From positions 1 to 30,000 of the forward strand of contig CALSCQ010002252.1 in assembly GCA_943704525.1 (NCBI GenBank): DNA of 30,000 nt, in the 5' to 3' direction. Of the stretch, positions 24,601-30,000 are shown in pieces. Source of the DNA: Pigoraptor vietnamica (Eukaryota; Opisthokonta; Filasterea). The stretch's first letter is position 1. Each line of letters begins with the position of its first letter. The notes beneath the pieces are model-generated. The model was not told where the DNA came from, did no database searches, and saw nothing but the letters and a program-made list of their open reading frames with translations. The position numbers were made by a program, and so were the translations under genes.

Positions 24601-27507
24601 AGCATGCGTTCATTCGGTCGATGCAGCTGTACGGCAACGTAAGTATATCTTGGCGCTTTAATGTGGCTCGCGCATGTATGCGTTCGCATCCTTATCGTAC
24701 GTGTTGGCTTGTTGTCGCGACAGAATGCCCCTGCGTGGGCCAATCTCGGCCTTCTCTACTGGTCGGAGGGGCGCACGGAGGACGCGCACGCTGCATTTTC
24801 GCGCGCACAGAGCCTCGACCCGACGCACGCGCTGCCGTGGGCCGGCCAGGCATTGATTGCGGAGTCTGTCGGGCACGAAGACGAGGCCGCGGATCTCTTC
24901 CGGCATGCATCGGAACTCGACGCGACGATGGTATGTCCTTGTTGTGTTGTGCGTGGGTGGGGGGTTGTGGGAAGGTTGTGTCAAGTCTCTGACGTGACGC
25001 AGAGATGTTTGTTTGCGTGTTTGTTGCATTACGGTAATGTAGCTGTGACGTCCACAGACGCGCGCCAACATTGGCTTTGCCACGCACGCAAGCATTCGTC
25101 TGCGCACGCCTGCGACTGCGAACTCGGGAGACCCGCTCGCGCGCTTCCGAGGGCTCGTTCACGCGACGACGGCTGCAGCGCGCGCTGTCGATCGTGCTCC
25201 CCGGAATGCGCTCGTCCATGGCGTCGCAGGCCTCCTTCTCGAGGCTGCGGGTCGTAACGGGGAGGCACAGGCGCATTTCGCTGCGTGCGGGACGCTGGCC
25301 AGCGACCCCGCGGTACGCGTGGCGGCGTCCGTGAACGAGGGGCGCGTGCTCAACCGTCTCAACCGTCCAGCGGATGCTCTGTCCGTCCTCGAGAAGGCGG
25401 GTGGCGCTGTCTCCTTTAAGGCTGCGATGGCCCAAGGGCGCGCGCATTTCCTGTTGGGCGCGTGGGAGGCGAGTGCGCGCTCGTATGAAGCGGCGTTGTT
25501 GCTCGCACAGTCCGGGGACGGAAGCGACCGCGCGGGAGAGCGCGTCCTCGACGCAACAATCGGAATGGCACAAGCAGCTTACTACAGCGGCGACTACGGC
25601 CGAGCACGGCAGCTCCTCCTGCAGAGGTGCGTTTGGCGTGTGGTGGATGTGGTCGGGCAGGGAGTCGTGGGACGGGTACTCACGCTGGCGTGCTTTCTCA
25701 TTTGCGCTGCAGCGCTGCCAGCGGCTTCGCCTACCCGCGCTGTCTGCACGCTCTGTGTGCGATGGCTATTCTCCAGGGCGACCACGATGTTTCCATGGCT
25801 GCGATTGCTGAGCTCCTCAAGTCGAGTGACGACGCGCTCGACGACGCCTGGCGCGTCGACACCGCACTGCTTTTATCGGCGGCGTTCCGTGCGCAGGTAC
25901 GAGACACGCTGCGTTTCAATGTCAGCGGAGATGGATAGAGGGCCACGGTTTCCTTGAGAACGCTGGATGCAAAGCGTACGCTCACGACTAATTCTTTCTG
26001 CGCAGGGTCTCACGAAGGAGTCCGGGCGGTTTCTCCTCCGCCTCGTGCACATGTACCCGCAATCGTGGCGGTTGTGGCATCGCCTTTCGGCGCATCTTTT
26101 GAACAGCGTCGGCGCTACGGCGTGGTACGAGTCTGCCGGAGCCATCGCTCTGCGGGCGGCGCTGTCGAGCCTTGCGACATTTCGCTCACACCCGAACGAA
26201 GACGAGGCGGAAGGAGGCGGTCAGTGGGTCGAGGACCCTGCCAGTCCTCACGCACTTGTCAGCGCGGCTCTGCTGGCGGCCGGTAGCCTACCGTATCCCG
26301 CAGGCGCCTCGTCCAGAGCGCTCGTTCAGGCGAAAGTGGCCGTCCACAGCGACGTCGGCAATATTGGCGCGTGGGTGGCGCTGTCGGCGGCGGTGCATGC
26401 GGCGGCTGCTCTGCGAGAGGGGGGTGTCACCTTCTCGAACGCTGCGCCTGCCGGTGAGCCGCCCTCCGACAGCCTCGGCGCGCAGGGCGCGGTGTGCGCC
26501 GCCTATGCCCGCGATGCAGCGCAACGGAAGTTGATCAGCCTGTCGCCAGATGCGTCCGAATCGCAAGGAACTGGGCCGGTCCATGCCGCAGCTTTTAATG
26601 CGTACGCTCCTGCGCTCGCACGCGTCGCCCTGTGGGCATCGCTGGCGGCGCTGGAGACGCACACAAGGCTCCACGACCCCGCAGTGCTCGCTCACATCGA
26701 CGGTGCTATTCAAGAGGTCGTCGCCACAAACCCCGCGCACGCGGCGAATCTGTACGTTCAGCTTGGCAGAGTGCTCCTCGCGTATGGCGATGGCACGAGC
26801 GAGCGCGCAACTGCGCCGGCGGCGTTCAAAAATGCGCTTCGGCTGGACGTGGGCAATGCGATTGCGTGGCAGGTGAGGGTTATTACGTCGTTGGATCGGT
26901 CGCTGAGATCCGCTTTGTGCCTGTAAGTGTGCTCTTCGGGATGTTGCTGACCCGCCTATCCACAATACGACATTAGGAGCTTGCGCGTGCGTATGCTCTC
27001 AACGGTCGCCCGAACTGCGCGGAAGCCTGCCTACGGCTTTGCGTTGAGTTGTCGGCGACAAAGAGCGCTCGCCTGCTTCCGATGATGCGTATCGCCCATC
27101 TCGCACTCTGCGCCAAAAAGCGTGACTTGGCCCTCGAGGCCGCGGGCGTCATCATGCAGATGGATCGCGGAAGCCCGGCCGTTGTTGCACTCGCTTCGAT
27201 TGTCTACACAGTACACGGCGACGCGCGCTCGGCGCGGCGTAGTGCGCAGGCAGCGGTTGAGGAATCGGATCGTTGTGCCGTCGAGTTTCGTCGCGCCGAC
27301 ATTGCTCTCGGGCGGCGTGCTTTTGTCGGAGTCGTGGATGTCTCGCGCCAATTCGCGCTGCTCATGCAGGTCGTGGCGGTGGCGAAAGCGCCGGGTGGCG
27401 GGAAAGGAAAGGAAGAGAGGGACAAGGAGAAGGAGGATCCGTTGTCGCGCATGGACAAGGGGACGCCGCTGTACGCCGCCGCGGTTGCTGTGAGTGGGCG
27501 CAGTTGA
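21655..27507 (+). CDS. SKI3: Ski complex TPR scaffold SKI3/TTC37
   Basis: Scaffold of the cytosolic Ski complex (Ski2-Ski3-Ski8) that unwinds mRNA into the exosome for 3'-5' decay. Nine exons: 21655-21744, 21819-21911, 21983-23647, 23727-24638, 24724-24930, 25058-25626, 25713-25896, 26006-26872 and 26977-27507, giving 1705 residues. It is almost entirely TPR helices. Collinear family blocks are NYNAYVFIGVAAEGLDQP (exon 2), AYRKAIQLSPKQATAWQGL (start of exon 3), AEYHLWLAQSYWAKGGE and KWAWLR-like TWAWLRLGLFYQ (exon 3), DYVPAAKALADAQL (exon 4), AWANLGLLYWSEGRTEDAH and PWAGQALIAESVGHEDEA (exon 5), ending in a charged Lys/Glu linker. Intron 3 is GC-AG. The end is uncertain: a good donor (GTGAGT, 27490) sits 18 bases before the stop, and the last helices of animal TTC37 are not obvious here, so a further exon may exist. 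Confidence 0.92.
23648..23726 (+). other. GC-AG intron in SKI3
   Basis: Exon 3 ends LGLFYQ and exon 4 begins AKGQHADAI, as in TTC37 (YYLKAGQHSQA). This requires donor CAG|GCACGT at 23648 and acceptor TAG (23724-23726). Using the next GT would break the frame. The donor hexamer is identical to that of ClpX intron 3. Confidence 0.85.
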
Positions 27508-27579
27508 AATCCTTATTTTTTCTCTTGAGAGGAAAAAGCGGCTCGTATTGGTTGCAATCACGCTCTCACTTAGCAATTG

Positions 27580-27650
<71 letters not shown>

Positions 27651-27848
27651 AAAAAAGGAAATGAGAGTTTGGCAATTGTGTTGGAAGACCTTAGTGAATA
27701 CGACGGCGTCGAATACAGGACCATCCACACAAATGCAACCGAGAACACAATCACTCCTACACTAACTACGGATTGCTGCGACCTGAAGACACAGTTTCCC
27801 AGTTTCTTATAATCCACTTGTTTAGATAATGATGTCCAACTGAAGTCA
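27508..27848. other. Convergent 3' spacer with long A tract
   Basis: 341 bp between the proposed stops of SKI3 and the UNC13-like gene. It is AT-rich compared with the coding DNA around it and is dominated by the A run at 27580-27648. Poly-Lys and poly-Phe frames through it are artefacts. It could contain a small last exon of SKI3, but none was convincing. Confidence 0.5.
27580..27648 (+). repeat. A69 homopolymer
   Basis: Sixty-nine uninterrupted A, then G and seven more A. GCAATTG occurs immediately before the run (27573-27579) and again after it (about 27673-27679). This could be an expanded homopolymer or an A-tail from a retroposition event. Confidence 0.9.
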
Positions 27849-30000
27849 TTACTTGCTCGTGCAGACGTCGGACGCCGTGTGACATTTCTTGTGACACACA
27901 ACTTGACACTTGTCGCAGCGATACCCTGCCAACACGCACAAACGCCAAATTAGAAACAACCGAGCTGCCAATGGAGTGAGAAGGTGCCGCACCAATTGAC
28001 TCCTCTCAAGTTAGATTATACAACGGCGCTGACACTGTTATATGATGCTGTTTGCAGACATTGACAGCGCAACAATAACACACGGACCGCCCAATTCGCC
28101 TTCAGCCCACCTTGTTTTCCGAGACCGACGAGCATCTTGTCGCACACGCGGCAAAAGACGGGGTGATTGAAGTGCGTCGCGCGAAACAGGTGGCCGTTCA
28201 CAGTGTGGACCTTCGAGTCCCCCGAGAACGAAAGGTCGAGCATCTTGCCACCAGCCTCCTTGCGGCCCAGCACAGCGCCCTTGTGCTGCCGCACAAACTC
28301 CTGCGCGGCTTTGTCGTCCTTTCGCATGCCGAGCAGCGCAAGGATGAGGTGGCTCTCGTTCGAGTCCGACGGCACGATGGGCGTCGTGTGCACAGTCACG
28401 CTCTTCGTCGTGTGGCTCTTCAGCGAAACGACGGCCTCTCCAAGGAACACAGCCGACGCCGCCTCGTCCTTCTCTTTCGCGCTGTGCCACACGGTCATCA
28501 CAAGCACAACCTCCGACGCCGACAGTGTAACCGGAAGTTCGAATGTCTCGTCGAAGACGGGATTGTTCGTGCGCGCCTTCACCGCCGTCTTGCACTCCTT
28601 TCCATCTCCTGGCGCGAGCTTGACGGTCACAAAAGCCGAGCACGTGCCCGACGAGTCCATCGGCGGCAGCTCCATGGCGGCATCCACGCGCACCTTCACG
28701 TGGAGCCTGCCGTGGCTCCCATTGAAGAGGGAGACCTCCGATTGGAGCAGCCCGGACTGGACGCCCTTCGGACCCGTCCAGTCGCCGGCGAACTTGTCCG
28801 CCTGCGTGCGGTAGTACTCGGCCGTCGCATTCGCCAAGTCCATTGCGCCGATGCGCAGCATGAGCAGCACCTTCTTGAATTGCTTCGAGTCAAGATCGGC
28901 GAGCGGAAGACCGTCGCCGTCGGCGTGCAAAAAGAGCCGAAGACGCTCCAGTCCCTCCTTCAAGAGGCCAAACTGGCGTTGGGACATCGACCGCTTCGCG
29001 TCGTGGCCGTCGGCGTCGTCGGGATGCATCACCACGTCGGCGATGGACTTCAAAACGCACTGCTCCCACACCGCGAGCAGGACGTGTCGGAAAACGTCCT
29101 CGTACAGATACTGCGCAAGCACCTCGAGGTTTGCGTCGAGGTACGTCGTGAGCGGCTCGAGCAAGTCGTCGATGTCCGAGTGCGTCTTCGAGTCTGAGCT
29201 GCGCTTCCACCGCAGGCGCTTGAGGAGCGATTCCTGCCGCAAAACAGGCGAAAGTGTCACCACACTATAATTAAAGCGGTAGCCGAACGCACAAGAAATA
29301 AAATACACACAAAAACAGCGCGACAGAATACGCACTTTGCGACGTGAGTCCCACTGCTTGTCGCTCTTCACGGCGGCCTTCGCCTTCCGCCGCAGCACCG
29401 AGATGACCCGCATGTTCTTCTTCTCGCCCTGCCCGCCGACGTAGAGGAGGCCGTCGCGGATTGCGGGAAAGAGTTTGCTCGCGAATGCATCGACGAGCGT
29501 GTCCATTGTGCCGCTGAGCAGTCTGCGGATAGAAGGCGTTTAGTCAAGGGTTTCGGCAAATCCAGAAGAAAGGACGAAGACTCGCAAACTCTCGCACCAA
29601 GAACACACTACATTCACAAGGGAACAACAGACACCCGCGGGAATCGCTGACAAAGACACGAGGACGTACTTAAACGCTTCCATGACGACGTCCGAGATGA
29701 GCACACGGCGACTGTCGTCCGCGGCGAGCGCGCTAATCTCGTTCAAGACGGTGTCCCGCAGCGTGCACGTCTGCTCGTAGCACTGCGCGACGTTGTTGAG
29801 CGCGGCGCACATGGCCGAGCTGATGCTCGCTCCCTTGGGACCGTCCGATGACTTCGCCGTTTCCGACGCCTCGGAATCATCCCCGCTTGCCTGCGGTTCG
29901 TTCCGCTCGGCGTCAAATTCCGATGACGCGCGCGCAACTGCGTCCCTTAGCCAGAGCGCGTACTTCTTGACCTGCGCCGAAAGAGCAGAAGGACAGGTGG
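27849..30000 (-). CDS. UNC13-like protein, C-terminal part: MUN/MHD2, C2 and C1 (5' end off window)
   Basis: Munc13 relatives prime or tether vesicles for SNARE fusion. Four exons are visible: 29971-29670 (after acceptor CAG 29974-29972), 29522-29336, 29233-28111 and 27925-27849, in consistent phase. An MHD2-like helical block (YLDANLEVLAQYLYEDVF and VLLAVWEQCVLKSI, about 29155-29040) marks the MUN region. A C2 domain follows (about 28711-28350); only the first calcium-binding Asp is clear (PPMDSSG), while the DPY and W-D positions read SAF and W-H, so calcium binding looks lost. The last two exons assemble a C1 zinc finger (H-X12-C-X2-C-X13-C-X2-C-X4-H-X2-C-X6-C), with the Pro and Gln of diacylglycerol-binding forms (HPVFC, KQG) kept. 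Intron 29335-29234 (102 nt) has no stop and keeps frame. A C1 after the C2 at the C-terminus is unlike animal UNC13. Confidence 0.85.

Noticed and set aside
27577-27765. Poly-Lys protein after SKI3
   Set aside because: It is a translation of the A69 tract.
28112-29197. 361-residue open frame on the plus strand
   Set aside because: It mirrors the UNC13-like exons, which show clear C2 and C1 domains. The plus frame is Arg/His/Val-rich noise.

Overview
The window is nuclear DNA from a GC-rich, CpG-rich, intron-dense eukaryote, most likely a free-living flagellated or ciliated protist. The signs are spliced genes with GT(G/A)(C/G/A)GT donors and (C/T)AG acceptors, nuclear genes for mitochondrial proteins, and a tubulin polyglutamylase. 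I do not recognise the species. No bacterial operon, phage, CRISPR array, rRNA, tRNA or recognisable transposon was seen. Exon maps below were built by hand from splice signals, reading phase and homology. For the multi-exon genes the exon lengths sum to whole codons.

Layout, left to right: (1) a minus-strand unknown gene whose 3' end lies off the window (1644 down to the left edge); (2) mitochondrial ribosomal protein uL24m (2173-3514, +); (3) a doubtful 78-residue minus ORF (3848-4084); (4) mitochondrial ClpX, 8 exons (4991-7858, +); (5) a TMEM60/TMEM185-like membrane protein (8191-8574, -); (6) a TTLL6/13-type polyglutamylase, 10 exons (9219-13306, +); (7) a NELF-A homologue, 8 exons (13610-16080, +); (8) a seven-exon chromatin gene (16201-20848, -); (9) the Ski complex scaffold SKI3/TTC37, 9 exons (21655-27507, +); (10) the 3' part of a UNC13-like gene (27849 to the right edge, -). 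Apart from the tandem pair TTLL/NELF-A, neighbours alternate strand, so four spacers of about 0.5-0.9 kb are divergent promoters and convergent 3' ends lie as close as 120 bp.

The most striking gene is number 8. One continuous reading frame joins a UHRF1-type tandem Tudor domain, a CDCA7-type four-CXXC zinc finger, a coiled coil, a DDT/WHIM module (the ISWI-partner type) and an HP1-like chromodomain. In animals these readers of methylated histone and hemimethylated DNA, and the remodeller-docking function, sit in separate proteins (UHRF1, CDCA7, BAZ/ACF1, HP1). Here one protein could couple heterochromatin reading to nucleosome remodelling. I know of no described protein with this full set, but could not search.

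Other points of interest are: two GC-AG introns with the same GCACGT donor; a (CA)n and a (GT)n tract in two introns of NELF-A that could pair and loop out three in-frame exons; a UNC13-like protein with its C1 domain at the C-terminus; two stop-free introns of whole-codon length; a 69-nt A run; an intronic minisatellite; and a CCAAT/CRE-like composite site shared by the spacers upstream of the two mitochondrial-protein genes.
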